Source: Acidisphaera sp035272265 (GTDB lineage Bacteria; Pseudomonadota; Alphaproteobacteria; Acetobacterales; Acetobacteraceae). Taken from it: a stretch of DNA of 14,180 nucleotides. Below, in pieces: positions 7,388-13,736 of the stretch. Made by a program: the position numbers and the translations under genes. The DNA lies in assembly GCA_035272265.1 (NCBI GenBank), contig DATEQV010000197.1:1-14180 (forward strand). The letters are read 5' to 3'. Position 1 is the first letter of the stretch. Each line of letters opens with the position of its first letter. The notes under the pieces were generated by a model. That model did no database searches. It was not told where the DNA came from and was given only the letters and a program-made list of their open reading frames with translations.

Positions 7388-10024
7388 TCAGTTTGCCACC
7401 ACGAAGTTGACGATGCGATCGGGGACGTGGATGCGCTTGACGATCCGCTTGCCGGCGAGCGCGCGCGCCACGTTCGGCTCGGCCTCCGCGGCGGCGAACG
7501 CGGCGTCGGCCCCTGCGCCCGGCGGAAGGATGATCGTGCCCCGCAGCTTGCCGAGCACCTGGACGGCCACGGTGACCGACAGGGTCGCCGTCAGGGCCGG
7601 ATCGGCTTCGGGCCAGGACATCTCGGCCACCAGCGCACCCTCGTCCGGGCGCAACACCGCCATCATGCTTTCCGCCAGATGCGGCACCATCGGCGCGATC
7701 AGGCGCGCGAGCGTCTCGACGGCTTCGCGCCGCGCCCAGCCCAGGCCGGCATCGCCCGGCGCAGCTGCGGTCGTCTCGGAGATCGCGTTGGCGAGCTCGT
7801 ATGCACGCGCGACGGCGACGTTGAAGGCGAACTGATCCAGCGCCTCGGTCATCGCCGCGATCGTCCGATGGGTCTGCCGGCGCAGCGCCATCGCCGCGTC
7901 GGAGAGCGGATCGGGCGCCACGGCAGGCGCCGCCACCTCGGCGATCGAAGCAGCAAGCCCGGCGAGGCGCTGGGTGAAGCGGAACGCCCCGGCCACCCCG
8001 GCCTCGGTCCACTCGATATCGCGCTCCGGCGGGTTGTCGGAGAGCACGAACCAGCGCGCCGTATCCGCGCCGTAGCGGTCGATGATCGCGCCCGGATCGA
8101 CGGTGTTGCGCTTGGACTTGGACATCTTCTCGACGCGCCCGACCGCGACCGGCTCGTCCGAGCCGCGGCGCACGGCGGTGCCGTCCGCGCGCCGCTCGAC
8201 CTCGTCCGGATACAGCCAGGAGCCGTCCGACGTGCGGTAGCTCTCGTGCGTCACCATGCCCTGGGTGAACAGACCGGCGAACGGCTCGTCGATCGACAGG
8301 TGCCCGGTCGCGTGCATCGCGCGGGTGAAGAAGCGCGCGTAGAGCAGGTGCAGGATCGCGTGCTCGATCCCGCCGACATACTGATCGACCGGCAGCCAGT
8401 GGCGCGCCGCCGCGGGATCCACCGGCACGTCCGCCCCGGGACTGCAGAAGCGGGCGAAATACCAGGAGCTGTCGACGAAGGTGTCGAACGTGTCCGTCTC
8501 GCGCTCGGCGGGCGCGCCGCAGCGCGGGCAGGCGACGTGTTTCCAGGTCGGGTGATGATCGAGCGGATTGCCGGGCCGGTCGAACGTCACGTCGTCGGGC
8601 AGACGCACCGGAAGCTCCGCGGAAGGCACCGGCACGGGCCCGCAGGCCGGACAATGGATGATCGGGATCGGACAGCCCCAGTAGCGCTGCCGGCTGACGC
8701 CCCAGTCGCGCAGCCGCCAGTTCTCCACGCCCTCGCCCACGCCGAGCTCGACGATCCGGGCGATCGCCGCCGATTTCGCGGCATCGACCTCCAGACCGTC
8801 CAGGAAATCCGAGTTGAAGATCGTGCCCGGCCCGTCATAGGCGACGTCGTCGATCGTGAAGGCGGCCGGATCGGCGCTGGGCGGCAGCACGACAGGCACC
8901 ACCGCCAAATCGTAGCGGCGGGCGAAATCGAGGTCGCGCTGGTCGTGCGCCGGGCAGCCGAAGATCGCGCCGGTGCCGTAGTCCATCAGCACGAAGTTGG
9001 CGATCCAGACCGGGAACTCGCAGGACGGATCGAACGGATGGCGCACGCGCAGGCCGGTGTCGTAGCCGCGCTTCTCGGCAGCCTCGATCGTTGCCTCGCT
9101 GGTGCCGAGACGGCGGCACTCGGCGATGAAGCCGGCGGCGTCCTGATCGCGCGACGCCACCGCCGCGGCGAGCGGATGCTCGGGCGAGATCGCCAGGAAG
9201 CTCATTCCGAACAGCGTGTCGGGGCGGGTCGTGTAGACCTCCACCGAGTCGATAGCCCCCTGCGGCCCGGCTGCCGGGGCGACCAGCGCGAAGCGCAGGC
9301 GGGCGCCCTCGCTGCGGCCGATCCAGCGGGCCTGCATGGTACGCACGCGCTCGGGCCAGCGGCCGAGCCCGTCCAGCGCGGACAGAAGCTCGCGCGCATA
9401 GGCGGTGATGCGCAGGAACCATTGCGAGAGCCGCTTGCGCTCGACGGGCGCCCCGGACAGCCAGCCGCGGCCGTCGACGACCTGCTCGTTGGCGAGCACG
9501 GTCCCATCCACCGGGTCCCAGTTGACCCAGCTCTCGCGCCGGTCGACCAGGCCGGCCTTCAGCAGGTCAAGGAACAGCGCCTGCTGGTGGCCATAATACG
9601 CCGGATCGCAGGTGGCGAACTCGCGCGACCAGTCGAGCGACAGGCCCATGCGCTGCAACTCGGCACGCATGGTGGCGATGTTGTCCCGGGTCCAGCGCGC
9701 CGGATGGATGCCGCGCTGGCGTGCGGCATTCTCCGCCGGCAGGCCGAACGCGTCCCAGCCCATCGGATGCAGCACGTTGAACCCGCGCGCCCGGCGGTAG
9801 CGCGCGACGACGTCGCCGAGCGTGTAGTTGCGGACGTGCCCCATGTGGATCTTGCCGCTGGGGTAGGGAAACATCTCGAGGACGTAGTATTTGGGCCTGT
9901 CGCCGGCGGGCACGTCGGCAACGCGGAAACAGCCGCGCTCGTCCCAGGCGCGCTGCCAGCGCCGTTCCTCCTGCGGGAAATCGAAGCGCAGCCGTTCGGC
10001 AGCGCGCGGAGGCATGTCGTCCAT
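7388..10024 (-). CDS. leuS: Leucyl-tRNA synthetase
   Basis: This class I aminoacyl-tRNA synthetase charges tRNA-Leu. The 878 residues are of normal length. The signatures are HMGH at 60-63 (HIGH motif, in YPSGKIHMGHVRNYTLGD) and KMSKS at 633-637. The CP1 editing domain carries TRPDTLFG (from 266) and AHDQRD, with the conserved editing aspartate at 361. A zinc-ribbon-like insert has two CxxC pairs, Cys458/461 and Cys499/502, so that site looks complete. FVDSSWYFARF and the anticodon-binding domain follow, and the protein ends IVNFVVAN. ATG 10024 is the first start; an ATG at codon 4 is also possible. It is the first gene of the leuS-lptE-holA operon and is divergent from the small secreted-protein gene at 10155. 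Confidence 0.98.
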   Translation of the reverse strand: MDDMPPRAAERLRFDFPQEERRWQRAWDERGCFRVADVPAGDRPKYYVLEMFPYPSGKIHMGHVRNYTLGDVVARYRRARGFNVLHPMGWDAFGLPAENAARQRGIHPARWTRDNIATMRAELQRMGLSLDWSREFATCDPAYYGHQQALFLDLLKAGLVDRRESWVNWDPVDGTVLANEQVVDGRGWLSGAPVERKRLSQWFLRITAYARELLSALDGLGRWPERVRTMQARWIGRSEGARLRFALVAPAAGPQGAIDSVEVYTTRPDTLFGMSFLAISPEHPLAAAVASRDQDAAGFIAECRRLGTSEATIEAAEKRGYDTGLRVRHPFDPSCEFPVWIANFVLMDYGTGAIFGCPAHDQRDLDFARRYDLAVVPVVLPPSADPAAFTIDDVAYDGPGTIFNSDFLDGLEVDAAKSAAIARIVELGVGEGVENWRLRDWGVSRQRYWGCPIPIIHCPACGPVPVPSAELPVRLPDDVTFDRPGNPLDHHPTWKHVACPRCGAPAERETDTFDTFVDSSWYFARFCSPGADVPVDPAAARHWLPVDQYVGGIEHAILHLLYARFFTRAMHATGHLSIDEPFAGLFTQGMVTHESYRTSDGSWLYPDEVERRADGTAVRRGSDEPVAVGRVEKMSKSKRNTVDPGAIIDRYGADTARWFVLSDNPPERDIEWTEAGVAGAFRFTQRLAGLAASIAEVAAPAVAPDPLSDAAMALRRQTHRTIAAMTEALDQFAFNVAVARAYELANAISETTAAAPGDAGLGWARREAVETLARLIAPMVPHLAESMMAVLRPDEGALVAEMSWPEADPALTATLSVTVAVQVLGKLRGTIILPPGAGADAAFAAAEAEPNVARALAGKRIVKRIHVPDRIVNFVVAN

Positions 10025-10154
10025 GGCCCGCGATGTACCGGCAAGACTGAGCGCCGGGCAAGGCTCGGCAGGTCAGCCCCACGCTTGCGTGCCATGCAAC
10101 CGGCCGCCGACCAGAGGCGTTGGCGGTCGGCACAACCGCACAAGGAGACCTACG

Positions 10155-10394
10155 ATGCGCCTCGTTATCGCAGCAGCGGCGGCGTCGTTGATGGTCGGGG
10201 GCGCGGCCTTCGCCCAGCCCGCGAACCCAAGTCAGGTGGAGACGCAGAGCCAGCCTGGCCAGCCGACCGCGACCAACATGCCGTCCACGTCGGGCGTGAT
10301 CACGTCGCAGGTGCCGAACGGCTCCACGACCCTTCCGTCGCTCAACGGCACGACGAACCAGGGTGCTGCGCTGCCGAACGGCAGCGGCAAGTAA
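10155..10394 (+). CDS. Small secreted protein of unknown function
   Basis: This 79-residue product is not recognised. It starts MRLVIAAAAASLMVGGAAFA, a clear Sec-type signal peptide with an AFA cleavage site before QPANPS. The mature part, about 59 residues, has no cysteine, is almost without charge, and is rich in Gln, Asn, Ser, Thr, Pro and Gly, ending LPNGSGK; it looks unstructured and periplasmic or exported. The start is well supported by AAGGAG at 10142-10147, seven nt ahead of the ATG. The 130-nt gap to leuS, which faces the other way, must hold both promoters, but no strong -35/-10 pair is evident. A perfect 8-bp hairpin follows the stop by 11 nt. Confidence 0.75.
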   Translation: MRLVIAAAAASLMVGGAAFAQPANPSQVETQSQPGQPTATNMPSTSGVITSQVPNGSTTLPSLNGTTNQGAALPNGSGK

Positions 10395-10405
10395 GCCTGC
10401 GCATT

Positions 10406-10425
10406 CCTGCCGCTCCGGCGGCAGG
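10406..10425. terminator. Perfect 8-bp hairpin, possible terminator for the secreted-protein gene
   Basis: CCTGCCGC and GCGGCAGG form a perfect 8-bp GC-rich stem with a TCCG loop, beginning 12 nt after the stop of the small secreted-protein gene. No T-run follows on either strand, so it is not a classical intrinsic terminator; it may act with other factors or simply protect the RNA 3' end. Confidence 0.5.
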
Positions 10426-10431
10426 ACCCCC

Positions 10432-10483
10432 AGTGTCCCGCTTATCCCAGAAGTTCGCTGGCAAGCTTCCGGGGCAGGACACT
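10432..10483. repeat. 52-nt imperfect palindrome between convergent genes
   Basis: The outer arms AGTGTCCCGC (10432-10441) and GCAGGACACT (10474-10483) pair at 9 of 10 positions, and an inner pair AGAAGTTCGC / GCAAGCTTCC matches at 7 of 10, giving a long interrupted stem around a TG centre. It reaches into the stop codon of the minus-strand lipoprotein gene. It could be a bidirectional transcription-end structure for the two convergent genes or a remnant of a small mobile repeat; the sequence alone does not decide. Confidence 0.5.
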
Positions 10484-11027
10484 AGCGGCTCGCGGTCGCG
10501 GATGCGCGCAGGTCGCGCGCTCGCTCCAGCACCTTGTTCTCGATGTCGGCGACCGTCTGCGGGCTGACATCGGCGTCGACCCACTGACCGTTGCGGAACA
10601 CCTGCCGGAAGATCGACACCCGGAGGCCGTCCGAACGCAGCTGGCGGCCGAGGATGTAGACCGTCGCCTTGAACCGCTCGCCGTCCGAGGTCGGCGGCTG
10701 GTACCAGTCGGTGATGATGACGCCGCCGAACGGGTCGGCGGAGGCGAGCGGCATGAACGAGAGCGTGTCGAGCGCGCCCCGCCACAGGTAGGCGTTGACG
10801 CCAAGGGCGGCGCCATCGTCGCCGCGGTGCCGTGAATTGCCGAATGAGAACAGACCTCCGGAGCCGCCGATCAGGCCCTGACCGGCGCCGCCCTCGTCCG
10901 GGACGTTGTATTCCGACGCCGAGACGCCGCGAACCTGCGACCCCCCACCGCCGCAGGAGGAAAGCGCCAGCAGCAGCGGCGACGCAGCCAACGCGGCAAG
11001 CAAGGCAGGGCGGGAAAAGTGACTCAT
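10482..11027 (-). CDS. DUF3576-type lipoprotein
   Basis: The 181-residue product starts MSHFSRPALLAALAASPLLL and has the lipobox LSSC, so a lipid-modified Cys25 is expected, followed by a glycine-rich linker (GGGGSQVRG). The body (GVNAYLWRGALDTLSFMPLASADPFGGVIITDWY, then FKATVYILGRQLRSDGLRVSIFRQ and a helical C-terminus with ENKVLERARDLR) fits the alphaproteobacterial DUF3576 lipoprotein family, whose function is not established but which is often encoded beside leuS. ATG 11027 was chosen because AGGA lies six nt upstream and the lipoprotein signal begins there; a longer frame exists to 11114 but adds only arginine-rich residues ahead of the signal. It lies downstream of the porin gene in the same direction, separated by an intrinsic terminator, so it probably has its own promoter. 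Confidence 0.85.
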   Translation of the reverse strand: MSHFSRPALLAALAASPLLLALSSCGGGGSQVRGVSASEYNVPDEGGAGQGLIGGSGGLFSFGNSRHRGDDGAALGVNAYLWRGALDTLSFMPLASADPFGGVIITDWYQPPTSDGERFKATVYILGRQLRSDGLRVSIFRQVFRNGQWVDADVSPQTVADIENKVLERARDLRASATASR

Positions 11028-11052
11028 TCGTGGTCCTATGCGACTCGGGCGA

Positions 11053-11081
11053 GGCCGGGGGTCTGTCGCCCCCTTCCGGCC
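11053..11081. repeat. GC-rich hairpin in the leader of the lipoprotein gene
   Basis: GGCC-GGGGG (11053-11061) can pair with CCCCC-TTCC-GGCC (11069-11081) around a seven-nt loop, with a TTCC... internal bulge between the two paired blocks. On the minus strand it would sit about 25 nt upstream of the lipoprotein start. No T-run is present. A run of GCC triplets follows at about 11095-11112. It may be a leader structure or only a product of high GC content. Confidence 0.3.
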
Positions 11082-11137
11082 AGCCTTCCTAAGACCCGCC
11101 GCCGCCGCCGCCAAGACGCAGCGGTCGTTGGGGGCAC

Positions 11138-11170
11138 AAAAAGAAAGGGCGGCAGGTTGCCCTGCCGCCC
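11138..11170 (-). terminator. Intrinsic terminator of the porin gene
   Basis: A perfect 10-bp stem, GGGCGGCAGG (11147-11156) with CCTGCCGCCC (11161-11170), closes on a four-nt loop. On the minus strand it is directly followed by TTTCTTTTT (11146-11138). This is a textbook Rho-independent terminator, 22 nt after the porin stop codon. Confidence 0.93.
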
Positions 11171-11192
11171 GTCTTGGGGATGGAGGCCGTCG

Positions 11193-12830
11193 TTACCAGC
11201 TCAGGCCGGTGCCGACGCCGAGATACTGGACCTTGATCGTGTTGTGCAGCGGGCTGTCCGCGGCCCCGAGGTCGAGGTCGTAGCCGCGCTGATGCATCTG
11301 ACCCCAGAGGTATTCCAGGTAGACCGCCATGCCGGGGGCCACGCTGTAGGTGGCGCCGGCGGCGACACCCTGCGTGTTCATGACCCCCACTGCACCAGAG
11401 GCTTTCGTCGCCGCCGTCTGGAAGCCCGCCTGCCAGGACTTGAAGTAGTGGGCACCGGCGACGAACGGACCGACCGTGTAGGACGTGCCGACCACGTAGG
11501 CCGTCTCATGCTCCGTGCCGGCCGGCTGCATAGCCTCGTTGTTGGCGATGCTGTTGAAGGCGCCTCCGCGGACCATGCCGCCAACCGAGAAGCCGGCATA
11601 GGTGATCTGACCGCCGCCCATGCCGTACTCGTACTGGTTGTATTGCTGCACGCCGCCGGTCTGCGCGGGGCCGCCGATCGAGCCCGAGTAGTTGACCTTG
11701 CCGGCGGTCGTGTAGTCGGCGAATCCGGCCACGCCGACCGGTCCGAACGTGCCGCGATAGCGCAGCGCCGTCTCGATCGTGTTGCGACGGCGACGGTAGT
11801 CGACGGTCGAGGACGAGAGCAGGTCGCAGCCGTAGCCCGCCACGTTGCCGGCAGCGCTGGAGGCGGGGACGCCGCTCGGGACTTGCCCGTTCAAGCACCC
11901 GTTGCCGTTGTCGCCGTTCAGGTTCGAGGTGTCAGGCTCATACGACACGCCGAGGTCGAAGCCCCAGATCTGTGGCGAGAGGTAGACCAGCTTGTTGGTC
12001 GTGTACTCGGCGCCGACATCGGGGAACGGCCACGGCGAGTTCAGGTTGCCCGAGAAGCTGGCCGGGATGGCGCCGTTCCAGCCGCCGGAGTTGAAGTTTT
12101 CGAAGTTGCCGACCAGGAACAGGCTGGAAGGCCCGTCTCCCATGCCGAAGCGCAGCGTGCCGAGCTGATCGGTCCCGACATAGCCGTAGGCGCGGCGGAA
12201 CTGCAGCTGGTCACGCGCGCGGCCGGCCTGCGACGGGCTGGAGTAGGTGTTGCCGCCGGCACCGCCGTAGTCCCAGGAGCGGATTTCGAAGCTGGCGCCA
12301 TACTTCAGGCCGTTCGCAGCCACGCCGTCGAAGCCCGGATACAGGCGGGCGATGTCGACCATGCCATAGTTCTGCAGCTTCGCATTGTTGAGAGCCGCGG
12401 CCCGGTAGTAGCCGGGAGGCACCGCTGCGCCGACGGTACCGGCGGGGGAACCTTTCGGGGCCGGGAACGTGGTCGGAGCGACCACCGCGCCTGTGATCGT
12501 CGTGCCGACCGCGGACGTCGATGTCGGCGCGCCGACCGCGCCGGTCACAGTGCCGCCGGCCGGAGTGACCACGTAAGGCTTCGAGCTGACCGTGCCGGAC
12601 GTGATATCGTAGTAGTAGCTGTCGTTCATGTCGCTCTGGCCGTAGACGCCGATGAAGGCCTGGAAACGACCGTTCAGGCGGACGGTGATCGAGCCTGGCG
12701 CGGGTGCACCCTGACCGGAATCATCTCCAGAACCGTCGCCGTACTGGACCGACATCTGCGCGTAAGCGGCAGGGTCGATCGCGCTCGTAACGCCCAACAA
12801 GGCGACCGAGGCCAGCAGGAGCTTGCGCAT
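11193..12830 (-). CDS. Outer-membrane porin
   Basis: The 545-residue product starts MRKLLLASVALLGVTSAIDPAAYA with a Sec signal peptide, probably cut before Gln25. Alternating aromatic and polar strands (ITVRLNGRFQAFIGVYG, LKYGASFEIRS, RRAYGYVGTDQLGTLRFGMGDG) and a final tryptophan (VGTGLSW) are hallmarks of a Gram-negative beta-barrel porin of the kind abundant in Acetobacteraceae; YVGTDQLGTLRFGMGDGPSSL resembles the region leading into the constriction loop. Residues about 85-140 form a low-complexity Gly/Thr/Val/Ala/Pro insert with a 17-residue near-repeat (TVTGAVGAPT at 94-103, TITGAVVAPT at 111-120). The only two cysteines, Cys312 and Cys335, could form a disulfide in a surface loop. AGGAGG lies 5 nt ahead of ATG 12830. 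The substrate cannot be told from sequence. Confidence 0.9.
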   Translation of the reverse strand: MRKLLLASVALLGVTSAIDPAAYAQMSVQYGDGSGDDSGQGAPAPGSITVRLNGRFQAFIGVYGQSDMNDSYYYDITSGTVSSKPYVVTPAGGTVTGAVGAPTSTSAVGTTITGAVVAPTTFPAPKGSPAGTVGAAVPPGYYRAAALNNAKLQNYGMVDIARLYPGFDGVAANGLKYGASFEIRSWDYGGAGGNTYSSPSQAGRARDQLQFRRAYGYVGTDQLGTLRFGMGDGPSSLFLVGNFENFNSGGWNGAIPASFSGNLNSPWPFPDVGAEYTTNKLVYLSPQIWGFDLGVSYEPDTSNLNGDNGNGCLNGQVPSGVPASSAAGNVAGYGCDLLSSSTVDYRRRRNTIETALRYRGTFGPVGVAGFADYTTAGKVNYSGSIGGPAQTGGVQQYNQYEYGMGGGQITYAGFSVGGMVRGGAFNSIANNEAMQPAGTEHETAYVVGTSYTVGPFVAGAHYFKSWQAGFQTAATKASGAVGVMNTQGVAAGATYSVAPGMAVYLEYLWGQMHQRGYDLDLGAADSPLHNTIKVQYLGVGTGLSW

Positions 12831-12941
12831 TCCATCCTCCTAAGTTCGCCGGCTTCCCGGCTCGTGAGCGGCCCCATCCACCCGTCGTTGGCGGCGTGCT
12901 CGCGCGCCGTCGTCCGGAGTCGTTCGCCACACCTGGAGGGG

Positions 12942-12971
12942 ACTATGGGGTAGTCGGCTTCGGACCGGCAA
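12942..12971 (-). promoter_or_regulatory. Weak candidate promoter for the porin gene
   Basis: On the minus strand TTGCCG (12971-12966) and CATAGT (12947-12942) are separated by 18 nt; each matches the sigma70-type consensus at 4 of 6 positions. Transcription would begin near 12935, giving a leader of about 105 nt. The match is modest and could be chance. Confidence 0.2.
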
Positions 12972-13095
12972 CCCTCTCCGGCCTCAGGTCATGGTAATCG
13001 CGAAACACTGTGGCTAAGGCAGCACAGATGCGCGATGCTAGATCTTCGCTGGGAAAATGGCTTCTGAGGTTGGCTGACGGATATCGGTCCCTCAT
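12943..13095 (-). CDS. Doubtful 50-residue open frame
   Basis: An ATG at 13095 opens a frame of 50 residues starting MRDRYPSANLRSHFPSED, passing ASRICAALATVFRDYHDL and ending at TAG 12945-12943. It has a mixed, protein-like composition, but there is no good ribosome binding site, no family was recognised, and other frames here are also open. It may be a small gene, a fragment of a decayed one, or chance. It overlaps the weak porin promoter candidate. Confidence 0.15.
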   Translation of the reverse strand: MRDRYPSANLRSHFPSEDLASRICAALATVFRDYHDLRPERVAGPKPTTP

Positions 13096-13226
13096 TGCGG
13101 CCGCTCACCGCCGGCCAGGTTACAGCCGATGGTAGCGTTGTCCAACATACCCACTGCTGGCTGCGACGCCCGTTAGCATTAGTCACGGGTTGGGATACGG
13201 CGTGGCCGCGCCGCAACACGTCGGGA

Positions 13227-13267
13227 GTCTTCGGAGCGACTAAAGGGTCGCCCGAAGGACCAAGTCC
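13227..13267. repeat. Bulged 13-bp hairpin followed by a short hairpin
   Basis: GTCTTCGGAGCGAC (13227-13240) and GTCGCCCGAAGGAC (13247-13260) pair over 13 bp around the loop TAAAGG, with one unpaired base on each side (A13235 and G13257). The last four bases GGAC can instead pair with GTCC at 13264-13267 around CAA, so the two hairpins exclude one another at their join. No gene overlaps them. Confidence 0.55.
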
Positions 13268-13296
13268 TCTGCGGGAGGCCCCCTAGGTAGCTCGGG

Positions 13297-13328
13297 CTCT
13301 GCATCGTCCGGGCGTGATCGGGTGGTGA
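13297..13328. repeat. Imperfect direct repeat, copy 1
   Basis: The block beginning CTCTGCATCGTCC and ending GATCGGGTGGTGA recurs 71 nt downstream at 13368-13400 with about 27 of 33 positions equal and one 1-nt gap. The ends are best conserved (CTCTGCA and ATCGGGT). Confidence 0.55.
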
Positions 13329-13367
13329 GTTATGCGGTAAGGCCGGTCGCGCTCGAGATGCCCAGGT

Positions 13368-13400
13368 CTCTGCACCTTCCCGGCAGAGATCGGGTTGTGA
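13368..13400. repeat. Imperfect direct repeat, copy 2, with its own hairpin
   Basis: This copy begins CTCTGCACCTTCC and ends GATCGGGTTGTGA. Unlike copy 1 it also folds on itself: TCTCTGC (13367-13373) pairs perfectly with GCAGAGA (13383-13389) around a nine-nt loop, extendable by a wobble and a GC pair. Confidence 0.55.
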
Positions 13401-13428
13401 CCACGACAAATCTATTTCGCTGGCTTGG

Positions 13429-13457
13429 CGCGGTCAACAGTAGCGGTTTCGACCGCG
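13429..13457. repeat. 7-bp hairpin CGCGGTC/GACCGCG
   Basis: CGCGGTC (13429-13435) and GACCGCG (13451-13457) are perfect inverted repeats separated by 15 nt. There is no T-run after it on either strand. No function can be assigned. Confidence 0.4.
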
Positions 13458-13736
13458 TCTCGATGCCGCCCTTCACCTGCCGCGGGCTGCCGTGTCTCGC
13501 TCGGGAAGTCCGGGCTGCCGCGTGCTGAATGTCCGGTTCCTGGATCGCCTGTCGAGCCGGCCGATGACCGGGTGGGTCGGATGCGGCGCTTCGGGTCTGA
13601 TTACCCTACCAATCCTCGGCCTTGGCGTCAGACGACGCTCAGGGTGGACATCCAACTGACCTAAGCAGATTCTGGTTGGTTGCCCAACGCGTGGGCTTTG
13701 CGATTCGCTGGTGGCTCCGATTCGCGTGGGTGGGGC

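Larger units (their letters stand above)
12831..13736. other. Gene-poor stretch with hairpins and a direct repeat
   Basis: Between the porin start and the transposase start no convincing gene was found on either strand. By eye several lines (13021-13200) run at roughly 54-62% GC against nearly 70% in the neighbouring genes. The part next to the porin holds its ribosome binding site and presumably its promoter. From 13227 onward there are hairpins (13227-13267, 13365-13391, 13429-13457) and a direct repeat of about 33 nt (13297 and 13368). One minus-strand frame from about 13604 to 12989 is broken only by two TAG codons, but its longest open piece (97 codons) is not remarkable at this base composition. 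Decayed mobile DNA or a structured RNA are both possible. The left end of the IS630 element must lie near the right edge, but its inverted repeat could not be placed. Confidence 0.6.

Noticed and set aside
7220..10567. Very long plus-strand open frame (1115 codons) opposite leuS and beyond
   Set aside because: It is antisense to leuS, extends over other genes, and has the Arg/Gly/Asp/His-rich look of a mirrored GC-rich frame.
11019..12953. Long plus-strand open frame opposite the porin
   Set aside because: It mirrors the porin gene; the minus-strand product has a signal peptide, barrel strands, a ribosome binding site and a terminator.
13000..13007. GCGAAACA resembling the right half of parS
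   Set aside because: Only one half matches (7 of 8); the left half shows no parS similarity.
13171..13177. GTTAGCA resembling an integron core site (GTTRRRY)
   Set aside because: The consensus is broken at the sixth base, and no partner core site, integrase or cassette is present.
12989..13604. Minus-strand frame with only two TAG codons as a possible decayed gene or stop-readthrough gene
   Set aside because: The longest open piece is 97 codons, which is not unusual at this base composition, and no protein family was recognised; kept only as a note in the gene-poor stretch.
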